In this document: positions 46,670 through 57,669 of the stretch, piece after piece
Numbering within the stretch: the first letter of the stretch is position 1
How the letters are laid out: the number at the start of each line of letters is the position of its first letter
DNA from: Chrysoperla carnea
Lineage: Eukaryota; Arthropoda; Insecta; Neuroptera; Chrysopidae
Assembly (NCBI RefSeq): GCF_905475395.1
Contig: NC_058341.1
Coordinates: 65,913,501 to 65,977,500, forward strand
Length of the DNA stretch: 64,000 nt
Direction of reading: 5' to 3'
Translations under genes and position numbers: made by a program
The notes under the pieces: model-generated
The model's database searches: none
The model's input: only the letters and a program-made list of their open reading frames with translations
What the model was told of the DNA's origin: nothing

Positions 46670-47508
46670 ATAATACATAACACGGGATAAAAGAGTGGGA
46701 GTTGTTAAAATACTCAATAATGGGGTAGAGGAAACCCATATTGAAGGAATCGTTATAATAAAAATTTTCTGTCACCAAAATGGGTATATTTCTTTAAAAA
46801 AGTGGAAGCGTATTATTAAATATAGGAATTATTGACATTTGGGAAGTATTGTAGATCCCAAGATTGTATAATTTAATCACGGGGCCCATAGCGTGATAAA
46901 TTAAAGAAAATAAATTTAAAATAAGATAAACACTTTTCGAAATATTATTTGTATTAAATCAATTTAATTTAGTGTATTTGAAACATGGATATGACACAAT
47001 GTTTTACAAGATTAGGAGAATAAAAAAATATAGCAAAAATCTCCATAACGATACAGACAGAATTAATGAATATCATAAGATATGATGATTCTAAATTTAA
47101 TTAAAACAAAATAAGAAGTATTCAATAAAATAAATTGAAGATAATTAACAATGTGAAAAACACGTGCTTATCATATTTTCGAGGAGTGTCAAAAAAAAAT
47201 ATTTCAACGGTATAAAGGAAAATAATTATAAATAAAATTACCTTAATAAATAAAAATATTTTCAAGGATTGCTGAGAATTTTTTTGATGAAATAAAAATA
47301 AAAAAAGTACGAGTACATGTTTAAGTATTCAACAGAATTACATGATCGACCGTCTCGCACCAGATCTACGAACCGAATCCATGTCCGTCCTCCTTTTTTT
47401 GAAAACGCAACGCATATCTTACGCTCTATCAGCAATATCACAAATTAAACAAGTATACCTTAGATTCGCAAAAAATGTGAACCATTGACATAGAAAATAT
47501 GATAATTA
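46665..47508. other. AT-rich non-coding stretch
   Basis: No gene seen. A gggcccatagcgtgat word near 46885 sits in an imperfect palindrome (ttaatcacg .. cgtgataaatt). Confidence 0.4.
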
Positions 47509-47733
47509 TGTAATGCGGAATAACACACAATACTTTAATTAAATACTCAGGTTTATTAAATAAAAAATTATAATAAATTCGTACATTAAAATAATTACAT
47601 AAATCACTTCATACATAGATCACATCTATTCTCGAGCACAGCTTGCTTTAGACTCCCTCTTTATCGATCGTCTCTCACTCTTCTTGATCGTCTGTTTCAT
47701 TCTAGTCTATTACATTAGTCAATATATGCTACA
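47509..47733 (-). repeat. 3' LTR of gypsy element B
   Basis: Read on the minus strand it starts TGTAGCATATATTGAC and ends GCATTACA (TG..CA with a TGTA/TACA inverted end), 225 bp. A purine tract (AAGGGGGAA) lies just before it, as expected of the plus-strand primer. An AATAAA is present. No 5' LTR partner remains. Confidence 0.7.
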
Positions 47734-47769
47734 CTATTCCCCCTTAAAAAAAATTTTAACTCTCCTGAG

Positions 47770-49212
47770 TTACGTAAACCCTGCCTGAAAAAATTGGGTT
47801 TGTCGCCTACCCTCTCTTGCTGGGTATCTGCGTTCCTCCGGCACCACAGGATTGATTTCCTCAACCTCAATTTCGTTTCCAGGATCTTCTGCCAGATCCA
47901 CTATTTCTGGTGGCCTTACAACTTTTACCACTGTAAATGGCTCTGCTTCCCTACCATTTTCCCTATTTTTAACACAATCGGTCCCAATATCCTCGGTTTC
48001 GCGTTCCCTCGCTCCCCTTTGGTCGGTTTCGTAATCGATTTCTTGTCCACTACTTACAAACGGTTTTAGGCGATTAAAATGGACTATCAACCGCTTCCTC
48101 GCATTTTGGCAATGTTGTATGCGAAACGTTACTTCCGACAAAACTTTCTTTATCACGTACGGCCCGCTCCAAGGTTTATAAAATTTCCTACATTCCCCCT
48201 TTTTCAAAGCCAGGTTATACAATCACACTCTATCCCCATCCGAGTAGGTTTTTTCTGAACATTTCCGATCATAATAGTTTTAAATATTCCTGTGACTGTT
48301 TTCCAAATTTTTAGCTGTTCTTTCGTACGAGTCTTTAAGCCGAATTTTCATTTGATCCACAAAATATCCCGTATCCGTAAACTGTCCCACTTTTGGAAAT
48401 ACAATGTCCGATACCAGTTGCGGTTCACGCCCAAACATTAAATAATAAGGTGAAAACTTTGTAGCCTCCTGTACGCTTGCCCTGTACGCCATCATCATCA
48501 CAAACGGAATTTTCTCGTCCCAATTATTATGTGACTCGTTCACAAATTGACTTAACATTCCCAGCAAAGTCCTATTAAACCTCTCGACCAATCCATCCGA
48601 TTGCGGATGGTAAGACGTCATCCTAGTTTTATTAATCGCGAGTAATCTGCTCATATCTTGGAATACTTTAGCTTCGAATTGACGGCCTTGGTTACTGTGC
48701 AATTCCTTAGGTAGCCCGTACCGACATATAAATTTCTCTACCAGAATTTTTGCTACCGTGCCCGTTTCCTGATCCGGCATGGAGAACGCCTCCACCCACC
48801 TAGTAAAGTAATCCGATATCACCAAAATATACTTATTGACTCTCGCTGTCTTCGGTAACGGTCCCAGAATATCTAATGCGATCCTCTCCAACGAAGCACC
48901 CACTATATATGTCCCTAACGGTGCTCTCGGATATTTGCTTGGCATTTTCCTGCGTGCGCAGTCCTCGCACTTCCTATACCAATCTTCAACATTGGCCTTT
49001 AACCCCGGCCAATAGCACCGTTGGCGTAATTTCTCTAACGTTTTCTCCGTTCCCAAATGCCCTCCACCAAATATCGAATTATGAGCTTCCTTCAGCATTT
49101 CACCTTTTAACTCCTCCGGTATGATCAACTGGAGTGTATTCCCATACTGTCGATAAATCACCGAATTAACTAGCCTCAAATTATGGAATTGATGCACACA
49201 ACGCTTGCACAT
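47770..49212 (-). pseudogene. Gypsy B integrase and C-terminal tail
   Basis: Integrase of the Ty3/gypsy type. The zinc domain is HNSIFGGGHLGTEKTLEKL..CEDCARRK. The core has RIALDILGPLPKTA (first Asp), ELHSNQGRQFEAKVF (Asn replaces the usual second Asp) and HPQSDGLVERFNRTL (Glu). Two in-frame stops, TAA at 48280-48282 and TGA near 48223, precede the chromodomain-less tail with KPWSGPYVIKKV and RRYPAREGRRQTQFF. The altered Asp and the stops make it inactive. Confidence 0.85.
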
Positions 49213-49404
49213 CTTTACTTTCCCCTTGAACTTCGATTTGAGACGGCCGCCGTCCCTTTAACAACTACAAGCGAACTTTATTTAACACCGAATCCTCCTT
49301 CTGAAAGTTTAGCAAGTCTCCCATTGAATAACTTTCGATCCACGACGTACCCATCGTTTCGTCATCTTCCTCTTCTCCCACAGCTCCTATATTCAGCTGA
49401 GTTT

Positions 49405-49761
49405 CTACATTCCTACCACACTGCTTACAAGGGATGTAAGTCCCTGTTGCTTCCCCGGTCTATGCTCTATAACCATGTCGTATTCCGATAGAGATTCCAA
49501 CCACCGCGCTAATTGACCTTCAGGTTTCTTAAAATTCTGTAACCATTTTAGCGCGGAATGATCCGTTCGTACCCTAAATCTTTTCCCAAGCAAGTAGTGG
49601 CGCCACTGCCGCGTCGCCCAGATTAACGCTAACAATTATTTCCGCGTTACACAATATTTCAACTCCGGTTTAGATATTGATCGACTCAGATAAGCTATCA
49701 CTCTTTCTTCCCCCTCTTGTGCTTGACTTAACACGGCCCCCAAGCCAGTACTGCTCGCATC
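49405..49761 (-). pseudogene. Gypsy B RNase H
   Basis: Continues the RT frame past a TGA (next to FIVD) as DASSTGLGAVLSQ, IAYLSRSISKPELKYCVT, then LLALIWATRQWRHYLLGKRF and VRTDHSALKWLQ, with LARWLESLSEYDMVIEHRPG. This is the canonical gypsy RNase H order. At least two nonsense changes separate it from RT and split it. Confidence 0.8.
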
Positions 49762-50583
49762 TCAGTCTACAATAAACTCACAATCCTTGAGAGAATATGC
49801 CAGAATAAGTGCGCTTATTAATTTGCCTTTTAGTTCCCTGAACGCGTTTTCACAATATGTGTCCCAGATAAACTTCTGCTCTTTTTTTGTTAGATTATGC
49901 AGTGGAGCTGCTGTCGTCGCGAAATTTTTTATAAATCTCCGATAATAGGAAGCCGTTCCTATAAAAGACCGTAATTCGTCCACATTTGATGGTGTCGCCC
50001 AATTCTTTACAGCTGCAACCTTCTGCGGATCCGTTTTCACCCCCTCCGCAGAAACAATATGGCCCAGAAATTGTACGTATTCCCTTAATAATTGACACTT
50101 TTCTGGATTTATTTTCAACTTTGCAGCCCGAATTCTTTCGAACACTTCCCTTAAAATATCCAAATGTTGCCCAAAGTCATTTCCCAGGATAATTACATCG
50201 TCCAAATAGATCAGGCTCGTTTTCCATTGAAGATCCGCTAGTGTTAAATCCATTAACCTCTGGTACGTGCCTGGAGCATTGCATAAGCCGAAGGGCATTA
50301 CATTGAACTCATGAAGTCCCTCCGTTGTAACAAAAGCTGTCTTCGGTTTATCTTCTTCCTGGACCTCACATTGCCAGTACCCACTAGCCATATCAATTGT
50401 AGAGAAATACTTAGCCCCACTCAACGTGTCCAAAATATCATCAATCCGTGGCAGAGGATATGCATCCTTCATCGTGATGTCGTTGAGACGACGATAATCT
50501 ACGCAAAATCGCCACCTTCCATTTTTCTTCCGAACTAATACTACCGGCGAAGCCCATGCCGATGTTGATTTGCAGACTACCAT
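49762..50583 (-). pseudogene. Gypsy B reverse transcriptase
   Basis: A 273-codon open frame: CKSTSAWASPVVLVRKKNGR, FCVDYRRLNDITMKDAYPLP, STIDMASGYWQ, FNVMPFGLCNAPGTYQRLM, the catalytic SLIYLDDVIILG, FLGHIVSAEGVKTDP, and the thumb RSFIGTASYYRRFIKNF. All RT catalytic residues are present. The N-terminal end joins the protease-linker region by a frame change near 50580. Confidence 0.9.
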
Positions 50584-51125
50584 TTAACGCACACCGACTA
50601 AAATCAAATAGCTGTGATGCTTCCCGATCACGTAGCCCACCATCGACACCCGCTTGCGCTACCGTTTTACTCGCAAGATTATCGAAATTACTCATCATTG
50701 CTTCGCAGTGAACAACTTTTAGTCCTTTTGCTAATTTCACCGCCTCTGCATTGCAATTAACAAGCCTAACCGGAACGGTATCCTCATGGAACTTGGCTAG
50801 CACGCGGGCTCCCGTGATGCCTGTTCGTAAATAAATGTTTTCGTTCGGTTCCACGATTACCTCACCTTCCATCTTTTTAGGTATTTACAACGATTTCCGT
50901 ACGTCCCGGAATCGTTACCGCGTTCACCAACATTCCCAGCTAGACGAACACTGCATTTCATTTGTCTTGATGACGTTAACTCCCGTATTGTCCTTAATGC
51001 GCCACTCATTACTCCCCTCGTCCAATGACACTTTTTCCCCATTCACGGCCATAGTTCCTTCCGACAACAATATGAAAAATTCGCGATCAGCTACTCCAAA
51101 AACCCCTTTATACGTCATAAAAATT
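50584..51125 (-). pseudogene. Gypsy B protease/linker, 5'-truncated
   Basis: Pieces in two frames (YKGVFGVADREFFILLSEGT; then VEPNENIYLRTGITGARVLA and VNCNAEAVKLAKGLKV) match the region between protease and RT of 412/mdg1-like gypsy elements. The protease active site, Gag and the 5' LTR are missing: sequence right of about 51125 is unrelated, so the element is truncated there. Confidence 0.65.
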
Positions 51126-51258
51126 TTTAATTTGCAAAAAGTATGAAAGCGTGAGGGGGAGGGGTGGATGTTGTAAAAAGGCCTATATTAATACAAACAT
51201 CTAAAGTTTTGCATGCTTACTGCAAATTTAAGACTTTTAAGGTTTTGTCAGAACTGGA

Positions 51259-51318
51259 CCAAAATGAAATGAGACCACACGGGAAGTACCAAAATAAAAT
51301 GGGACCACACGGGAAGCA
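51259..51318. repeat. Two 30-bp tandem units
   Basis: Unit pattern ccaaaat.aaatg.gaccac acgggaag, copies at 51259-51288 and 51289-51318 with few differences. Confidence 0.75.
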
Positions 51319-51331
51319 TCAGCTTTCAAAT

Positions 51332-51588
51332 AGATAAAGAATCACCAAAATCGGTTCACCCAGTCGAAAGTTGTGAGGTAACAAACATTAAAAAAAAAAT
51401 ACAGTTGAATTTTGATAACCTCCTCCTTTTTTGTTTGAAGTCGGTTAAAAAGTGAATAAAAATTTTTTTTAAACAGATAAAGAATCATCAAAATCGGTTC
51501 ACCCAGTCAAAAGTTCTGGGGTAACAAACATAAAAAAATACAGTCGAATTGATAACCCCCTCCGTTTTTGTTTGAAATCGGTTAAAAA
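51332..51588. repeat. Two tandem copies of a LINE-tail-like repeat
   Basis: Two units (51332-51451 and 51475-51588) both contain aaaatcggttcacccagtc, gtaacaaaca, tacagt.gaatt and gttaaaaa. The word set is one I know from 3' regions of RTE-type LINEs in many insects (recognition from memory). No coding part is attached. Confidence 0.6.
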
Positions 51589-51769
51589 ATTAGATTTAGT
51601 AGGTATTTCACTGTAAAAAGAAAATTAATTATTATTAATTTTAAAAATTATGGTGACTTGTCGGCCGCCATTTGTTTTGATTTTTGACGATTTCGAAAGT
51701 ATTTCCTTTAGTTGAAGCTACCTGCAAAGTCCCTGTCTTTTATAGTTTTGGAGAAATTGGACATCGAAA

Positions 51770-51985
51770 TTTTGTCTAAATTTGCGCCGTTTACGATACA
51801 GTGACGTTTACGAAAAAATGTTTCAAACAAAAATTGTTTATTTTTTATACGGAACATTTTTACATTTAAACTTCCAACGATTTAAGACCCAATCGACCTA
51901 TGTTGCTCATTAAGAAATCAAACTCACTTTTTACGTCCTGAGCACACTATAAAATTTCATCTTGATATCTCTTTTTGTTTTTAAT
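51770..51985 (-). repeat. Dispersed non-coding repeat, copy B
   Basis: The reverse complement carries agatatcaag.tgaaat, gtgctcaggacgtaaaaagt, atgagcaacataggtc and gtaaacgtcactgt. It matches the later part of copy A at 6376-6745. Confidence 0.65.
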
Positions 51986-52040
51986 ATCTGGATGACCGAG
52001 CTTTGCTCGGTATTTTTTTTTAAATTGTGTTTTTTGGAAA

Positions 52041-52225
52041 GCAAACACTCATTGACTTCGTTACTTAACAACGCCATCTGAACACGTGCATTTAGAAGAC
52101 ACAAATAACATAAATAAACAAAATTAATTTTAAGAAGACACAATTAAGAAGACACAAATAACATAAGTAAACAATTAAACTCAAAGCAAACACTCATTGA
52201 CTTCGTTACTTAACAACGCCATCTG
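52041..52225. repeat. 145-bp-spaced exact 40-bp direct repeat
   Basis: The 40 bases from gcaaacactcattgacttc to acgccatctg occur at 52041-52080 and again at 52186-52225. Between them gaagacacaa-type words also repeat, indicating a tandem duplication. Confidence 0.75.
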
Positions 52226-52523
52226 CTGTTGTATCGTTGAAGCAATTAGTTGCTCACAAAAAAGTATTATTATTCGCCAATAGATGTCAGCAAGTTCACT
52301 TTAGACTACTCAAACGCCTCCTTTTTGTTATGTTATAATTTGCATTGTATTTCATTAACTACGTTATACACCAATAGATGTCAGATGTATGTTTCTGTTT
52401 TTCATGGAAAAACGAATAAAACGACGTTTTTTTAAAATGAAACCTTGTTAGATCGACTTATCGCCCCAAAAAACCCCTACATACTCATTTTCATGAAAAT
52501 CGTTGGAGCCATTTCCAAGATCT

Positions 52524-52525
<2 letters not shown>

Positions 52526-52604
<79 letters not shown>
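52526..52604. repeat. (TA)n microsatellite, left half
   Basis: Pure TA run ending at the retroviral 5' LTR. The other half continues at 60328-60402, so the provirus split one microsatellite. Confidence 0.95.
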
Positions 52605-52609
<5 letters not shown>

Positions 52610-52734
52610 GGAACCACTGGTTTAAACATCAAGACAGGAAACGGAGGAAATTAGTCATCAATAATACAAAATCATCCTCTCCACGAGCAACACATGTCAC
52701 GTTGCTTCCAAAATCGATGAATTGCAATAAATTA

Positions 52735-52772
52735 ATATATAAGCAAATCAATTCAATCAATTTTCGTTCAGT
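52735..52772 (+). promoter_or_regulatory. LTR core promoter: TATA box and initiator
   Basis: TATATAAG at 52735-52742 is followed about 30 bp later by TTCAGTC (A at 52770), a good arthropod initiator. This predicts U3/R at about 52770. Confidence 0.7.
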
Positions 52773-52810
52773 CTTTTTCAATATTTTGCATTGTTATAAT
52801 ATCGATAATT

Positions 52811-52816
52811 AATAAA
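52811..52816 (+). other. Polyadenylation signal AATAAA in the LTR
   Basis: Lies about 40 bp downstream of the predicted start; its copy in the 3' LTR would end the genomic RNA. Near-identical aattaataaagtttaatt words repeat just after it. Confidence 0.55.
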
Positions 52817-53546
52817 GTTTAATTGTTAATATTTTAATTAATTGTTAATATTTTAATTAATAAAGTTTAATTATTAAAAATATTCAAGTTCATTAATTAG
52901 AGTCAGTGCAATCAACATTCTAGTCAAACAAGTTGCCTACCGTCGATAATTAATATTCAAAGATATAGTAATTAATCAACATTCTAGGCAAACAAGTTGC
53001 CTAACGTCGATAATTAGTATTCAAGAAATAAGTAATTAATCAACAATCGTAAGTCAACTTCGTAACTAGATAATATACTAGTAGCCTAGTTATATCAGAA
53101 AAGGACGTGCCTGCCAATACAAGGATAATTAACCAAGGACCTACATCCAAGGATAAGTTCCCTAATTATTGGTATACAAGTTCGGAATCGTACTTCAAAC
53201 GGTTGACCTGGTGACAGCCCTGCCCAAGCAGTCTAGTTTGGAAACCTAACGACGGGAATCCAACATAAATTGGTGAACAGCGGTGGAATACATCACATTG
53301 GAAAAGGAAAATTTCAACATTCAATGGTTCACAGTAGTGATTTGGTTGTATTTTAACGAAGCAAACCTCCTTTTGGACTGCCTTCCGACTCAACTTCGTT
53401 GCGAGCCTACGAAAAGTAGCCCTTCACTCTCAATCGTAAGTTTTTATTTTAACATATTTGTGTTCATCCTCAAATCCAAATATTTAAATATCCCTTTAAC
53501 AATATTTTAAATTCATATAAAATATTCAATTTAAATCAAAAACAAA

Positions 53547-54506
53547 ATGTCACGTTCATCTTCTCCTGACGGTCAAAATATTTCAGAAGATGAAATCGAC
53601 AATCAAATCGATAGTCATTTAAAAATGCCTATTTCATTCTTGTGCAAATTAATCACCCCATTCAATGGTGATCGCGAAGAAGTAGAAAACTTTTTACTCA
53701 ACGCAAAACACGCACACGAATTCGCACAGCAAGATCAAATCGTACCTTTATTCGCGTACACTCTTGCCCAAATCTCAAGTTCAGTAAAAAATAAATTGAA
53801 TTTATCTGAAATAACAAATTTCGAAGCATTAAAAATTGCATTGAGGAGATTATTCGTCGATCACACTCATTATACACAATTAATGGAAGATTTAGATACG
53901 ATAAAACAAAAATCCAACGAAACCATTACAGAATATTACACTCGTCTCGACAAATTAACAAGTAGATGTATATCTGCTTTAAAAACGAAAAATGATAATC
54001 CGAATCTATTATGCGGTAAATTAGCATTTATCAAAGACACTGCATTAAGACGATTTATCTTTCATTCACATCCTGATATTTCACGCGTATTAAGAATTCA
54101 TACAAAACTAGATAACTTAAACGAAGCATACAGTATTGCGATATCAGAAGAAAAAGCACTTCAGATGTACAAAAAATCATCTAACAATTCTTCTGAATCA
54201 AAATACTGTAAAAATTGTAAAACAAAATCTCATAATACAAAAGATTGTCGTTCAAAAAATCGTTCAAACCATCACGACAACAATTCAATTTCAGACAACA
54301 ATTCAAAATTCTGTAGATATTGTAAACACAAAGGACATGAAATATCAGAATGTATAAAAAAGAAACAAAGTGACGAAAGACGAAATGCACAAAACCCTCA
54401 CAATCCAAAAATAAATCATTTAAACTCAAGAATGTCCGACCTGAGTGTCGTAGAATCGGACAACTCAGCCAAACCGACACAACTAACACTCCAAATGCTA
54501 GATTAA
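53547..54506 (+). CDS. gag: Retroviral Gag
   Basis: 319 residues from ATG 53547 (aaacaaaATGTCA). The central capsid-like region (ITPFNGDREEVENFLLNAKH, IKQKSNETITEYYTRLDKL) resembles gypsy-group Gag. Two CCHC knuckles close it: CKNCKTKSHNTKDC (about residues 220-233) and CRYCKHKGHEISEC (about 256-269). It packages genomic RNA. The frame is intact. The protease frame lies at -1 and overlaps the end of gag, so pol is presumably reached by -1 frameshifting before the TAA at 54504. Confidence 0.9.
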   Translation: MSRSSSPDGQNISEDEIDNQIDSHLKMPISFLCKLITPFNGDREEVENFLLNAKHAHEFAQQDQIVPLFAYTLAQISSSVKNKLNLSEITNFEALKIALRRLFVDHTHYTQLMEDLDTIKQKSNETITEYYTRLDKLTSRCISALKTKNDNPNLLCGKLAFIKDTALRRFIFHSHPDISRVLRIHTKLDNLNEAYSIAISEEKALQMYKKSSNNSSESKYCKNCKTKSHNTKDCRSKNRSNHHDNNSISDNNSKFCRYCKHKGHEISECIKKKQSDERRNAQNPHNPKINHLNSRMSDLSVVESDNSAKPTQLTLQMLD

Positions 54507-57500
54507 AAAAATTAAAATTCTACTCAAACAATTCAAAAAATAAAGAATTTATCTTCCTTATCGATACAGGAGCTACAGTTTCTTTAGTAAAACATACTAA
54601 CGTTACAAAAGAAACTCCATTCGATCCTAGACACGAAATTACATTAAACGGTATCGGAACATCAGACAACACAGTAAATACGTTAGGTAAAGTTCAATTA
54701 ACGCTAACTGCAAACACATCTTTTGAATGTAAACATAATTTTTACTTTGTTGATGCAGGAAAGTCAATTTAGAATTTGATGGGATAATCGGACACGATTT
54801 TCTTTCAAAATTTAATGCGAACATTAATTATTCAACAAACACTTTAACTTTATCTCACACTCCAAGTGAAATAATTATTAAACCTCGTATCCATCAAAAC
54901 ATACCAATTAATGTAATCAGTAATTCTACTGGTGTCATAGATAAATCAAAATTAAATCTACCTGAATCGATAATAATATCAGATAACTTCCTTATTGACA
55001 AAAATACAAAATACTATCCTATTATCAATATTTCTGAACAAGAAATCAAAATACCGATTCCCCAAATAAATCTAATAGAAATGGAAATAATTCCACAGGA
55101 ACAAATCCTCTCGCTATCCAAAGAAAATAGCTCTAAAATCAATAAGGCCGATCGCCTATCTCTTTTAAATCAAAATCTTCGAACGGATCATTTAAACCGC
55201 GAAGAAAAAGAATCAATTTTACAAATTTGCAAAAATTATAAGGATCTCTTTCATTTGCCTGGTGATCAATTAACTTATACAAAAACTGTACAACATGAAA
55301 TAATCACCACAGATCAGACTCCAATATTCACGAAAACGTATCGATACCCAAAAGTACACGAACAAGAAGTGAATAAACAAATCGAGAAAATGCTCGATCA
55401 AGGCATCATTCAACCCTCCTCATCTCCATACTCTAGTCCAATCTGGATCGTTCCTAAGAAACAGGACGCTTCAAAAGAAAAGAAATGGAGATTAGTTGTC
55501 GATTATCGAAAGTTGAATGACGTAACTATCTCTGATCCATACCCGATCCCCAATATCGAAGAAATCCTCGATCAACTAGGCCAATCAGTCTACTTTACGA
55601 CGATTGATCTCTGTCAAGGATTTCATCAGATCAAAATGGCTGAAAAGGACAAAGATAAGACTGGCTTCACCATTCCCTCGGGAAAATCTGCGGGCCACTA
55701 TTCTTTTAATCGTATGCCATTCGGATTAAAGAATGCTCCTGGAACCTTCCAAAGGTTAATGAATACCGTGCTTAGCGGACTTCAGGGCATCAAATGTTTC
55801 GTATATCTCGACGATATTGTGGTCTACGGGACTTCATTAGAAGATCATAACGAAAAATTGTGTTTAGTATTTGATAAATTACGCGAACATAATTTAAAAC
55901 TTCAGCCAGACAAGTGCGAATTTCTTCGAAAAGAAGTAGCGTATCTTGGGCATATTATTACAAACGACGGAGTCCGTCCCAATAACGATAAGATTGACGC
56001 AATCACAAAAATAAATGCACTCAGCAGACCAATACACAGCATAACCAATAACAACGTTACAATAAATAGCCTAACAAATAAAAATTTTAAAAATTTTCAA
56101 CGTTTTCATCAAGAAAACCTCGATGTAAAAGTTCCTAGTAGAGAAATATCTACACTAGAAAACATTCGAAACCTAGTCGTACCTTATTCTTGCGACCTAT
56201 CTGAAAACAATAATTATTCATACTATCTAGAAAAAAACTGTCCAACCCTTCATAGAAACTTCACGAATCACAGACCAGGAGAAGTAGCAATCATAAATTC
56301 AAACCAAGAGAAACAAAGAATAATTCTCTTGTTAGTAAAACAATTTTATAACGACATAATCGACTACCAAACCTTATTTAATTGTATGTTAAATCTTAGG
56401 TGCATTATGCATTTACAAAATTTGGACAACATTACAATAACAAATATTTCGTTCAATAACCCTATCATTAAACTAGAAACGTTCTATTCAATGATCCAAT
56501 ACTTATTCGAAGACAAAATCGTAAGAATTCTTCAGCACGTGAAAATTAAAGTCACTACACCCGAAAATATAGAAACGGTATTGAAAGAACATCACGATCA
56601 TCCATTAGCAGGCCATCCAGGCTTCAATCGAATGTACGACGCGATTCGAGAAAATTATTCTTGGGACACTATCAAACAAGACGTACAAAATTATATAAAA
56701 AAATGTAAAATTTGTCAAACAACAAAAACAAATTTCAAACCCAACAAGTCCCCTATGATAATTACATCAACCTCTAGTTCATTCAATGAACAAATTGCGT
56801 TAGATATTATGGGACCCTATTCCGAAACGCCAAATGGAAATCGTTTCGTCCTCACCATACAAGACGATTTAACTAAGTTCATTCAAGCATACCCTCTATC
56901 TAGTCACAATGCTGAAATAGTAGCCATCCATCTCCTTAAATACTGTTCAATTTTTGGATTTCCTACATACATCCTAACAGACCAAGGAACGGAATTCACA
57001 TCCAAACTATTTAAAGAGATCTCCAAACTACTCGAAATCAAACACAAACAAACAACGCCATACCGACCACAATCGAACGGAAGTTTAGAACGTACCCATC
57101 TTACCCTACGCGATTTCATACGATGTTACGTCGATAAAAGTAAAGACAACTGGGACGAGCTGCTAACATTAGCCACTCACTCTTATAATACCCACAAACA
57201 CAAATCCACTCACGAAATTCCGTATACTCTCGTGTTTGGAGAAAAGCCTAAGATTCCATCACAAATTGAAAAGCCAACCAACAAACCAACTTACTCTAAT
57301 TTAGCTCAAGATGTAACGAATAAACTAAAAGTAATACGTGACACAGCTAAAGAACAATTAATAAAAACGAAAAGTAATACAAAACAATACTACGACAAAA
57401 CACATAATCGAACTCTGCCATTTGCAGAAAATCAGTTGGTTTTACTAAAGGACAATTTAGCCAAAGCGCGAAATCAAAAACTGAATCCCGAATATCGTGG

Positions 57501-57669
57501 ACCCTATAAAATCATTCAACTCCACAACAATAATACCGCAACAATAGAAATATCAAACCAACTTAAACCCTTTGTTTCAGACTCAGAAACATCTAACGAA
57601 AGCGACAATGAGATCGATCCTTCTGCTGACAATCCTATCGATCCAGGTCCTAGCACTAGCCACTCATAA
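54507..57669 (+). pseudogene. pol: Retroviral Pol: protease, RT, integrase; RNase H deleted
   Basis: The protease (IFLIDTGATVSLVK, about 54555) is in the -1 frame. Near 54760 the frame changes by one base, so protease and RT are disconnected. RT has WRLVVDYRKLNDVTISDPYP, FTTIDLCQGFHQIKM and FVYLDDIVVYG. Right after GHIITNDGVRPNNDKIDAIT (about 56010) the text jumps to NALSRP, the usual end of RNase H, so the RT thumb and RNase H core are missing in frame. Integrase is complete: HDHPLAGHPGF..CKICQTTK zinc site, ALDIMGPY, LTDQGTEFTSK and PQSNGSLERTH. The end overlaps env by 62 bp. Confidence 0.9.
57571..57580 (+). promoter_or_regulatory. Probable splice acceptor for env mRNA
   Basis: A pyrimidine-rich ccctttgtttcag ends at 57580, 28 bases before the env ATG (57608). 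Errantiviral env is expressed from a spliced subgenomic RNA, which fits this position. Confidence 0.5.

Larger units (their letters stand above)
52605..53265 (+). repeat. 5' LTR
   Basis: TGTTGGGAACC at the start and GGGAATCCAACA at the end; TGTTGG/CCAACA are inverted termini. It contains a TATA box, an initiator and an AATAAA signal. Bases after 53265 (taaattggtgaacagcgg) are where the primer-binding site is expected; I could not name the tRNA. Confidence 0.95.

Noticed and set aside
46518..46778. Frame with Ile-Tyr repeats (also 52445-52654)
   Set aside because: Translated (TA)n microsatellite.
47852..48069. Ser/Pro-rich plus-strand frames
   Set aside because: Antisense to the gypsy B C-terminal tail.
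51259..51588. CRISPR-like repeat array
   Set aside because: Only two units with no unique spacers of regular size, in a eukaryotic transposon context.
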